Notes under the pieces: generated by a model
What the model was told of the DNA's origin: nothing
What the model saw: only the letters and a program-made list of their open reading frames with translations
The model's database searches: none
Shown: positions 18,237 to 25,077 of the stretch, one piece after another
How the letters are laid out: every line of letters begins with the position of its first letter
How positions within the stretch are numbered: the first letter of the stretch is position 1
Program-made: the position numbers and the translations under genes
Assembly (NCBI RefSeq): GCF_003710915.1
Contig: NZ_RHHR01000013.1
Span: forward strand, 62,001-126,000
Reading direction: 5' to 3'
DNA from: Brevibacillus invocatus
Lineage (GTDB): Bacteria; Bacillota; Bacilli; Brevibacillales; Brevibacillaceae
DNA: 64,000 nucleotides

Positions 18237-19576
18237 CCCTCCATCCTCCTCGTCGTTCTGAGACGGCTCCGTATACGCCCTCTTTGCTCAGCTCTCTTTT
18301 TATGCGGAAGGGAGAATCCGAGCGTGATGAAGAGCGTCCAAAAAAAGCTGTTGTGATCTAGCAAGGTGGTCTCGGTCAGATTGCACAGCACGAGATAGAT
18401 CAGATAGAGCAGCGGCCAGAGGTTTTCCCATCTGTGGGAGGATACATGGTAGCGCATCGCTTTGTATAAACGGCTCACGAAGCTAAATAGAATCAGACAC
18501 AGCCCGATCAAGCCAACATCGAGAGCGGCATCCAGAAAACCGTTGTGGGAATTCGGCGGCTCCCAGGTGGTAACCATCCAGACATATGCCGACTCTCCTT
18601 CCCAGCCCAGCCAAAATCCACTGTAGCCATATCCCAGCCAGGGATGAACCTGAATCATTTCGATCACGATGTCCCACAATCCAGTCCGTCCTGTCAGCGT
18701 CATATCTCTCCCAAAATACCTGAGCAACGCTTCCATATGAGGAAAAATAGCGAGACATAGCCCTATGAAGAAGAGGCTTGCAGGCAGCCAGAAAAGAATC
18801 CGGGCGTATGGATTCCATCGCAAGGTCGTGAGAAATGGAATACAACCCATGGTGATGAGCAAGACGATCATTGCCGTTTTGGATTCTGACATGGCAAGCA
18901 TCAACACACTGAGCAGAAAGCCTCCAACCGTCAGCCATCGCGGCCATTGCTTCATCAGGATCAGCAGGAAGAAGACGATCGCTGCCAAGGACATGATCCT
19001 GCCTAGCTGATTTTTATGTGAAAATATCCCTCTCCAGACTAAGTTGCCCTCATGCATCATCGTCCCGAGCTCGGGAAACAAAATGGTGACAATCAGGCTG
19101 AACACCGCCCCCGCGAGTAGTGCCCATGCGATCAATTGAAACAACTCGCGCAGGCTGAATCTGGTTGCCAGATAGATGGCGAACAGATTGGTTCCTACAA
19201 AGGCGATGCTTCTGCGCATCGTAATCTCCGGCGCAGCTGACCAAAGAGACGAGAGTACTATCATCAGCAGAAGAACGAGCGTAAGTTTGTCCCTAGATAT
19301 TATTTTCATCACGTGTTTTCGATGGATGTAGATCAGCACAGCTGCTATAACGTAGATCAGCTTCCAAATCGTCTGTAGCAAAGCATTGCCATCGGCCACA
19401 CTGTCCATTTGCCCGGCCTGAAAAAACGGAAAGAAGGCCTGCGCAAATAATAGGAGAGTGATGATGACATAGACCTGCTCAAAGCGTCTCCATCGCTGGG
19501 ATGACTGCTCTTTCCTTTTTCGGGCCTCTACCCTCGTCTCAACGATCACTCCATTGTGCAAGCTTCGCCTCCTCAT
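18233..19576 (-). CDS. O-antigen ligase/Wzy-like polysaccharide polymerase
   Basis: A 447-residue integral membrane protein with about ten or more hydrophobic segments. The long periplasm-type loop contains TGRTGLWDIVIEMIQVHPWLGYGYSGFW, the signature region of the Wzy_C/O-antigen ligase superfamily, followed by NSHNGFLDAALDVGLIG. It would polymerise lipid-linked repeat units on the outer face. The start overlaps the flippase gene by 38 bp; ATG 19576 has GGAGGG about 11 bases upstream, but a GTG at 19549 is an alternative. It is coupled to the downstream GT2. Confidence 0.88.
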   Translation of the reverse strand: MRRRSLHNGVIVETRVEARKRKEQSSQRWRRFEQVYVIITLLLFAQAFFPFFQAGQMDSVADGNALLQTIWKLIYVIAAVLIYIHRKHVMKIISRDKLTLVLLLMIVLSSLWSAAPEITMRRSIAFVGTNLFAIYLATRFSLRELFQLIAWALLAGAVFSLIVTILFPELGTMMHEGNLVWRGIFSHKNQLGRIMSLAAIVFFLLILMKQWPRWLTVGGFLLSVLMLAMSESKTAMIVLLITMGCIPFLTTLRWNPYARILFWLPASLFFIGLCLAIFPHMEALLRYFGRDMTLTGRTGLWDIVIEMIQVHPWLGYGYSGFWLGWEGESAYVWMVTTWEPPNSHNGFLDAALDVGLIGLCLILFSFVSRLYKAMRYHVSSHRWENLWPLLYLIYLVLCNLTETTLLDHNSFFWTLFITLGFSLPHKKRAEQRGRIRSRLRTTRRMEG

Positions 19577-20888
19577 GGGTCAGCTGTCCCTCCATCCGCA
19601 CCACTCGCTCCCGCCGCAGCAGATAGCCAATAATCAACCAGTAGCAGCAGCAAAGCATGATATCTCCCACAATGCTGACTACGATTGCACCCTTCCAGGA
19701 ATAGAGCGGCACGATGAGCATGTGCAGGACTGCCACAATGACGGCAACCATGACCTGAATGCTGGAGCGCCATCCCTGAAATCCGGCTCCTGTCAGGGCA
19801 TCAGCGGCAAAGATATGAATTCCCTTAAATAAGGGAACAACAGCCATCCAGCGAATGGCCTCGACTGCGAACAGATAATCCTCTCCCAAAATCCAAGGCA
19901 GAATCGGTGCCATCAAGTATAGGATCAGCCAGGCAATTGCCGCATAGATCAATGCGAACGGAATGAGTCGTTTGGCATAGCCGACGCTGCGTGCGATGCC
20001 GTTCTTCCCTTCCTGAAAAAAGCGGGAGAAGGATGCGCTCATCAAGGAGTAAATCGGCGTCAAGGCTACATCCACGATCCGACTGGCTGCTGCATAAATG
20101 CCGGCATGATCGGCTGAGCCATATCTCACCAGCATGGTTTTACCGATGTCGGAATAGACAACAAGCGAGGACATGCTGATTGAAAAATATGCTCCTTCTT
20201 TGACTTCTCTGATCAGCTTGCGGATGTTCATGACAGGCCTGCCCAATTCCTTGATCACCAGGATCAGTGCTGCGAGCATCATCACGAGTGTCGTCATCAG
20301 GTAAAGGAATCCCCATAATTCAATGTTTTGCTCGGTATTCATCCATGCGAGTGTAGCCGCACCCGACAGCCGCACTCCGCCCATCAGCATATTTAATTGT
20401 GCTGTGCGTTTTAATCGCTCGAAAGCTTGATACGATTGCCCGCTAATGTTAAACACGCGATAGCAGATCAGATCAGACAAAGCGACCCAGAGAATCACCA
20501 GCGGATTGATCGTATCGGGAAGAAAGAGTCTGCCCAGCGTTACAGTGACGGCCGTCAGCACAATTCCCGAAATGAGTGTCATTAACAAGGCATTGCCCAG
20601 ATACTCGCGAAAAACGGTCTTGTCGCGCGAGACGTTCATGACCAAAAGCTCTCCTCGTCCCAAACTGGAAAAGGGGGCCATGATCGCGACTAGTGTGACG
20701 ACTCCCATGAATAATCCATAGCCGTGTGCTCCGAGGGTTCTCGCGATGATCACGAAGTATGCCATCTGCAGGACCAGCTTGACTCCTTCGCCCATCAGCA
20801 TCCACAACGTATTGCGCATCAGCAGGCTGTTCCAATGCTGGCGCCATACAAGCAACTGTTCTTTCCAACTCATCCGCGCCTTCAGCAT
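19539..20888 (-). CDS. Wzx-type polysaccharide flippase (MOP/PST family)
   Basis: From ATG 20888 (GGAG seven bases upstream, overlapping the stop of the preceding transferase) the protein has 449 residues with about twelve to fourteen hydrophobic helices, characteristic of PST-type exporters; NTLWMLMGEGVKLVLQMAYFVIIARTLG is the usual N-terminal helix pair. It would flip undecaprenyl-diphosphate repeat units across the membrane. Its place between the initiating transferase and the polymerase, all overlapping, is the standard order of Wzx/Wzy loci. A start at 20924 inside the neighbour is possible but less likely. Confidence 0.9.
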   Translation of the reverse strand: MLKARMSWKEQLLVWRQHWNSLLMRNTLWMLMGEGVKLVLQMAYFVIIARTLGAHGYGLFMGVVTLVAIMAPFSSLGRGELLVMNVSRDKTVFREYLGNALLMTLISGIVLTAVTVTLGRLFLPDTINPLVILWVALSDLICYRVFNISGQSYQAFERLKRTAQLNMLMGGVRLSGAATLAWMNTEQNIELWGFLYLMTTLVMMLAALILVIKELGRPVMNIRKLIREVKEGAYFSISMSSLVVYSDIGKTMLVRYGSADHAGIYAAASRIVDVALTPIYSLMSASFSRFFQEGKNGIARSVGYAKRLIPFALIYAAIAWLILYLMAPILPWILGEDYLFAVEAIRWMAVVPLFKGIHIFAADALTGAGFQGWRSSIQVMVAVIVAVLHMLIVPLYSWKGAIVVSIVGDIMLCCCYWLIIGYLLRRERVVRMEGQLTHEEAKLAQWSDR

Positions 20889-21493
20889 GTATTGCTCCGA
20901 ACGACCACACGTATCGTCTGACAAATGATTTTGACATCTGTACAGAAGGAAATTTGCTGGATATAAGTAAAATCGTGCTGCAGATTTTCATGAATCGGCC
21001 TGTTTCGATCCGGGCTGATCTGCCAAAGACCCGTAATTCCCGGCTTTACCAGCCAACGCTGTTTTTCATGGAAGGTGTACACCTCTTCCACGATCATTTT
21101 TTGTTCGGGACGTGGACCGACAAAGCTCATCTCCCCTCGGAGAATATTCAGAAGCTGTGGCAATTCGTCCATGCTCGTCTTTCGGAGAATTCGCCCTACT
21201 CTCGTGATCCTTGGGTCGAGCTCAGTAGTCGGCGAAAATCCTTCTGACGGCGCATGTGTGTACATCGTCCGAAACTTATAGATGTTGAAGACCTTACCGT
21301 TCTTGCCCACGCGAACCTGGCGAAAAAGCACACAGCCCGGAGAATCCAGGTAGATCAACACAGCAAGCAGGAGAAAGAGCGGACTGAGCAGGAGAAGCAG
21401 AAGCGCAGCAAAAGTGAAATCGAGGATGCCTTTCACGCAAGTCGCATAAAGGGAAGTATTGACTCTGGGTCTTGTAACAGGGATATAGTCCAT
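20882..21493 (-). CDS. Undecaprenyl-phosphate sugar-1-phosphate transferase (initiating enzyme)
   Basis: A 203-residue monotopic phosphoglycosyltransferase. One hydrophobic helix (about residues 22-50, KGILDFTFAALLLLLLSPLF) leads to VRVGKNGKVFNIYKFRTMY, then RKTSMDELPQLLNILRGEMSFVGPRPE, which holds the catalytic Asp-Glu pair, and ends with RWLVKPGITGLWQIS. This short form lacks the polytopic N-terminus of WcaJ. It transfers a sugar-1-phosphate to undecaprenyl phosphate to start repeat-unit synthesis. It sits 7 bp after galU. Confidence 0.94.
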   Translation of the reverse strand: MDYIPVTRPRVNTSLYATCVKGILDFTFAALLLLLLSPLFLLLAVLIYLDSPGCVLFRQVRVGKNGKVFNIYKFRTMYTHAPSEGFSPTTELDPRITRVGRILRKTSMDELPQLLNILRGEMSFVGPRPEQKMIVEEVYTFHEKQRWLVKPGITGLWQISPDRNRPIHENLQHDFTYIQQISFCTDVKIICQTIRVVVRSNTC

Positions 21494-21500
21494 ATGCTCA

Positions 21501-22403
21501 TCATCCTACGGGAAGCTTCCAATGATTTTGCAAGTATTTGTCCTTCACTTGCGTCAGGTACAGTCCAAAATCCTTATTGAGTTCTTCATTTTTCATGGCA
21601 AATTCGACCGTTGCTTTCAAAAAACCAAACTTGCTGCCTACGTCATACAGCGTGCCTTCATAGCGGTAAGCCAACAAATCCTGCTCTCTGGCCAGGGTCT
21701 GCAGAGCATCTGTCAATTGGATTTCACCTCCTACACCCGGCTCGATCTGCGCGAGAATCTCAAAAATGCGCGGGTCGAGGATATACCTGCCGATAATGGC
21801 CAGATTGGAAGGCGGCGTGCTTTGCGGCTTTTCGATCAGATTGTGGATCAGGTCCAGACGCTCCCCGATTGCCACCCCGTCAATGACACCGTATTTACTC
21901 ACGTCGTCCCAATCGACTGCTTCTACCGCGATGATGCTGTTCTGATGGTGATGGTATAGGTCCATCATCTGTTTCAAGCAAGGCACCTCGCTGTCGATCA
22001 CCATGTCCCCCAGCAAAACCGCAAATGGCTCATCCCCGATGAATTTGCGGGCGCACCAGATGGCATGCCCCAACCCCAATGCTTCCTTTTGTCGGATGTA
22101 ATGGATTTCGACCAGATTGGTGAGTCCTTCTACGATTTCGTACAAATCGTTTTTCGAGCGCTCCCTGAGATTGATTTCCAGCTCGTAATTTTTGTCAAAA
22201 TGATCCTCGATGGCTCGCTTGCTGCGCCCGGTGACAATGATGATGTCTTCGATACCAGAGTTTACAGCCTCTTCGACGATGTACTGAATCGTCGGCTTAT
22301 CTACGATAGGAAGCATTTCCTTGGGCATCGCTTTTGTGGCTGGAAGGAACCGGGTACCCAGGCCTGCGGCAGGAATCACTGCCTTTTTGATCTGCTTCTT
22401 CAT
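21501..22403 (-). CDS. galU: UTP-glucose-1-phosphate uridylyltransferase
   Basis: The 300-residue protein opens with KAVIPAAGLGTRFLPATKAMPKEMLPIVDKP, the nucleotidyltransferase signature with the catalytic arginine and lysine, followed by QYIVEEAVNSGIEDIIIVTG. FAVLLGDMVID contains the metal-binding aspartate. It makes UDP-glucose from glucose-1-phosphate and UTP, the precursor for the dehydrogenase and decarboxylase downstream. Length and motifs are standard for GalU/GtaB. It overlaps the Wzz gene by 4 bp (ATGA). Confidence 0.95.
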   Translation of the reverse strand: MKKQIKKAVIPAAGLGTRFLPATKAMPKEMLPIVDKPTIQYIVEEAVNSGIEDIIIVTGRSKRAIEDHFDKNYELEINLRERSKNDLYEIVEGLTNLVEIHYIRQKEALGLGHAIWCARKFIGDEPFAVLLGDMVIDSEVPCLKQMMDLYHHHQNSIIAVEAVDWDDVSKYGVIDGVAIGERLDLIHNLIEKPQSTPPSNLAIIGRYILDPRIFEILAQIEPGVGGEIQLTDALQTLAREQDLLAYRYEGTLYDVGSKFGFLKATVEFAMKNEELNKDFGLYLTQVKDKYLQNHWKLPVG

Positions 22404-23170
22404 ACCCTCACCTCATTCGTATCGTTACGTTCCAACGGTTCCCACTCATGTACGGGTCTTTGTTCCGGCATTGGTCCTAGCTTCGGCTCCGATTCCAGCT
22501 TCTGCTCAGCTATCGCCTCCTGCTTCGGCTCTGCTTGTTCCAGGCTCATTCGTTTTCTCCTCGGCTTCTTCCGGATCGCGGCTAGTGCTTCGACCCAGAT
22601 CAGTACGCATACCATAAGCACCAGTCCCAGTACAAAAGCCAGTGACATATTGAGCAGCGGTTTGGGAAAGACGGGTTCCATGCCAGCTTCGTACTCTGCC
22701 TCGTCGACGATCATGACGTTGTCGACATTCATAAACAGGTTGATATTTTGTGAAAATGAACGGGAGACTTCGTTTGCGATTTGGATAGCTAGAAGGGGGT
22801 CATGGTCGGTGTAGGTAACGGTGATAATGAACGAGATGTTTGAGGTTTCGACTTCCAATTGCTCCAGCAGTTCTTCCGGGGTACGGGATAATTCCAGCTT
22901 GCGGATCACATCCTGTGCCATTCGTCGGGTTTGAATCAGGCTGCTGTAGGTCTTTATCAGTTGCTGGTTGCTCAAGATACTGTTGTAAAGATCCTGTCTG
23001 TCCAAATCCTGCGGTTTGACAAGCATCGTGGTAGTAGCAGAATAAGTGGGCGTCAGTACAAAGTAGCTCAGGTAACCAGCTCCCATCACGCACAGCAAAG
23101 GTATCAGGACCATCAGAATCCAGCGCCTGCGCATGGCCTGAAGAACCAGCAGGACAAACTCTACATTCAT
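22400..23170 (-). CDS. Wzz/YveK-type polysaccharide co-polymerase with charged C-terminal tail
   Basis: From ATG 23170 the protein has 256 residues. Two transmembrane helices (about 19-41 and 177-200) flank an external domain opening with YFVLTPTYSATTTMLVKPQ, the Wzz signature. It would set chain length. No tyrosine kinase of the YveL/CapB type is encoded next to it, whereas such pairs are usual. The last 55 residues after the second helix are rich in Glu, Pro, Lys and Arg (KKPRRKRMSLEQ, then repeated EQKLESEPKL-like units), unlike the short tails that activate a kinase. A frame extending to 23257 is open, but AAGGAGT 11 bases before 23170 favours this start. Confidence 0.86.
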   Translation of the reverse strand: MNVEFVLLVLQAMRRRWILMVLIPLLCVMGAGYLSYFVLTPTYSATTTMLVKPQDLDRQDLYNSILSNQQLIKTYSSLIQTRRMAQDVIRKLELSRTPEELLEQLEVETSNISFIITVTYTDHDPLLAIQIANEVSRSFSQNINLFMNVDNVMIVDEAEYEAGMEPVFPKPLLNMSLAFVLGLVLMVCVLIWVEALAAIRKKPRRKRMSLEQAEPKQEAIAEQKLESEPKLGPMPEQRPVHEWEPLERNDTNEVRV

Positions 23171-23322
23171 GTGTAAAAGGACTCCTTTTTCATTCGTTTC
23201 ATGCAAATCACCTCTTGCGAACGTTATGATTGCCCCATTTTTCCCGACAGGCAACACGGCACAGGTAGTCCAATTTCCCTAAACTTTAGTGCCAGTATAT
23301 GTACAAAGCTTCGGGATATATG

Positions 23323-24330
23323 TCATGTTCCCAGAAGTGTCGAACCCTTTTTTTCTTGCAGGTCCGCAGCCTCGGAAACCGGTTTTTTCAAAAACTGCTC
23401 GATTTCCTCCTTGAGTCTTTTTCGCTCCTGATCCGTGACGAGGTAATAATAGATTCCGCCTATCATTCCGCCTTCTCCACGGATGCTTAATACCTCAAGC
23501 TCCTCCAGCGCACTTTTGTAATCCAGCATCAGCTCCTGCATATCGGTGAGCGCGAGGTTGGTCTTGATACTGTTTCCGACATTGGCCAGTATGGTGTCCA
23601 GTTTGCCTACGGTACTCACCTGCTTTCCCTTGCTCATCAGCTCCCGGATAATCTGCTGCTGCCTTTTGTTGCGGCCAAAATCCCCTTCCGGATCCTCATA
23701 GCGCATTCGCGCATAGGCGAGTGCCTTGTTTCCATCCATCGAGATGCTTCCTTTGGGAAAATGATAGCCTTCATAGTCAAACGCAAACGCATTCTCTACC
23801 GTGACGCCGCCAAGCGTGTCGACGATAGCGGAAAAGCCCTCCATCTCTACTTTTACGTAATAGTCGATAGGGATGTCCAAAAAGTGTTCTACCGTTCGAA
23901 CCGTCGAGGGGATGCCACCCGCACTGTATGCGTGATTGATCTTGTCCTCCTTGCCGTTGGAAATGATCGTGGTGCGGGTATCACGCGGGATGCTGAACAT
24001 GAGCGTCTCATGCTTTTCAGGATGGACAGCTAGAAAAATCAGGGTGTCGGTTCGACCTGGATCAGCTCCCCTTTTGTCTACTCCAAACAACAGCATCGTA
24101 AGTGGGCGTTTTGGTTCCTTTGGCACGACTTCTGGAGTCACGGTCAACTCCATGTCTTCCTTTTTTTCGCTGACCTGTACAGGGTGCGCAGGGGGTGGCA
24201 AGGGTTCATAAATGATAGAAGCCGTCTCGCGAACATTCTGCCACAGCTGATAAAAAGAAAAGGCGATTACACTCGTGCCGACCAGCGCAATGGCTATCGT
24301 GATTTGCCAGAATCGTCGCTTCATCCCCAT
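23323..24330 (-). CDS. LytR-CpsA-Psr (LCP) family phosphotransferase
   Basis: The 335-residue protein has an N-terminal transmembrane anchor (about 8-28) and an external LCP domain. MLLFGVDKRGADPGRTDTLIFL, FSIPRDTRTTI and KINHAYSAGG are the conserved polyprenyl-diphosphate and metal-binding segments, and DGNKALAYARMRYEDPEGDFGRN holds the conserved arginines. Such enzymes transfer lipid-linked glycans to peptidoglycan. It is the first gene of the polysaccharide operon, directly behind its promoter, with 150 bp before the Wzz gene. Attachment of this polysaccharide to the wall is inference; regulation of the locus was the older proposal for the family. Confidence 0.92.
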   Translation of the reverse strand: MGMKRRFWQITIAIALVGTSVIAFSFYQLWQNVRETASIIYEPLPPPAHPVQVSEKKEDMELTVTPEVVPKEPKRPLTMLLFGVDKRGADPGRTDTLIFLAVHPEKHETLMFSIPRDTRTTIISNGKEDKINHAYSAGGIPSTVRTVEHFLDIPIDYYVKVEMEGFSAIVDTLGGVTVENAFAFDYEGYHFPKGSISMDGNKALAYARMRYEDPEGDFGRNKRQQQIIRELMSKGKQVSTVGKLDTILANVGNSIKTNLALTDMQELMLDYKSALEELEVLSIRGEGGMIGGIYYYLVTDQERKRLKEEIEQFLKKPVSEAADLQEKKGSTLLGT

Positions 24331-24344
24331 GCATCTCCTGGTCC

Positions 24345-24358
24345 ATGCTCATGAGCAT
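24345..24358. promoter_or_regulatory. 14-bp perfect palindrome at the polysaccharide operon start site
   Basis: ATGCTCATGAGCAT covers the expected transcription start of the operon promoter, a usual position for a repressor operator. The binding protein is unknown. Confidence 0.45.
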
Positions 24359-24384
24359 TCTAATTAGTCCCAACCCGGTGTCAA
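24357..24384 (-). promoter_or_regulatory. Sigma-A promoter of the polysaccharide operon
   Basis: On the minus strand TTGACA (24384-24379), a 16-bp spacer and TAGAAT (24362-24357) lie just upstream of the LCP gene. The predicted start falls near 24350, within the ATGCTCATGAGCAT palindrome. Confidence 0.75.
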
Positions 24385-24404
24385 ATCAATCCCAAATCAG
24401 TCCC
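24361..24404. promoter_or_regulatory. Three phased 11-bp direct repeats in the polysaccharide promoter
   Basis: TAATTAGTCCC (24361), AAATCAATCCC (24383) and AAATCAGTCCC (24394) share the core AATCARTCCC-like pattern and start at multiples of 11 bp, that is one helical turn. Tandem 11-bp spaced boxes are the usual binding pattern of OmpR/PhoP-type response regulators. They overlap and flank the -35 element. Confidence 0.55.
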
Positions 24405-24450
24405 ATTACCAAGGTATTACCCTTTAGCGCTTTTCTTTCCCCAAAAATAC

Positions 24451-24482
24451 AAAACCCCCTCTTCTCGCAAAAGAAAAGGGGG
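24451..24482 (-). terminator. Intrinsic terminator after the 133-aa unknown gene
   Basis: CCCCCT...AAGGGGG arms with a TTTT run on the minus strand, 27 bp after the stop; it insulates the polysaccharide promoter from upstream transcription. Confidence 0.75.
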
Positions 24483-24508
24483 CGTATCGATCTAATCCGT
24501 AGGTCTCT

Positions 24509-24910
24509 TTAGGAAATGGGATCCAGATCCGGATTGTAGCGCTTCACGTATTCAAATATTTCATTACCGCGCAGTAACGTACAGGTAAAAACCTCCTGTT
24601 TTTCACCGAGATGGGCTAAAAGCTGCTCCGTCCCTTTGTCGATGCGACGAATAGCCGCTTCCGGCAATGTAAGCACGTGCGGGACCAGGAGCTGCAAGTA
24701 CCATTTGCCTTCCTCTTCCTCTGAAACATCGATCTCCAGCTCCATATCGTTCGAGTCGAATGCATACAGATGTTTGAACAGCTGTTCCCGCGTTCCAGAA
24801 TCCAAAGAAGAGATATCTGCATGACTCACGCTCAAATAATATTCTTCGTTAAACAATACGACCTGCTCATTGATTACCTTGTACTTTTTAATCAGGGGAT
24901 TCACTTCCAT
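24509..24910 (-). CDS. Conserved-looking hypothetical protein, 133 aa
   Basis: ATG 24910 has GAGGAGG six bases upstream, which favours it over an in-frame GTG at 24925. The protein is acidic, soluble and has no signal peptide or membrane helix. It reads like a small alpha/beta protein: MEVNPLIKKYKVINEQVVLF at the start, a very acidic middle (ELEIDVSEEEEGKWYLQLL), and a C-terminal ILRGNEIFEYVKRYNPD-like segment. I do not recognise a family. It is a monocistronic unit with its own terminator between SftA and the polysaccharide promoter. Confidence 0.75.
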   Translation of the reverse strand: MEVNPLIKKYKVINEQVVLFNEEYYLSVSHADISSLDSGTREQLFKHLYAFDSNDMELEIDVSEEEEGKWYLQLLVPHVLTLPEAAIRRIDKGTEQLLAHLGEKQEVFTCTLLRGNEIFEYVKRYNPDLDPIS

Positions 24911-25020
24911 GTTGGGCCTCCTCACAGGTTGCTTGGCATTGTGTATAGCATACTATCTTTCCGAACTTTCACGCAACTTCTGCGCTGCACAACGATTCGC
25001 AAAGGCTTTTTCGGGCAGAG

Positions 25021-25051
25021 AAAAAAGGCCCTGCCGTCTGTTGGCAAGGCC
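25021..25051 (-). terminator. Intrinsic terminator of sftA
   Basis: GGCCTTGCC and GGCAGGGCC arms with a 7-base loop and six T on the minus strand, 26 bp after the stop. Confidence 0.88.
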
Positions 25052-25077
25052 CACTGCTTGTTTTCGTTCACTTGATT

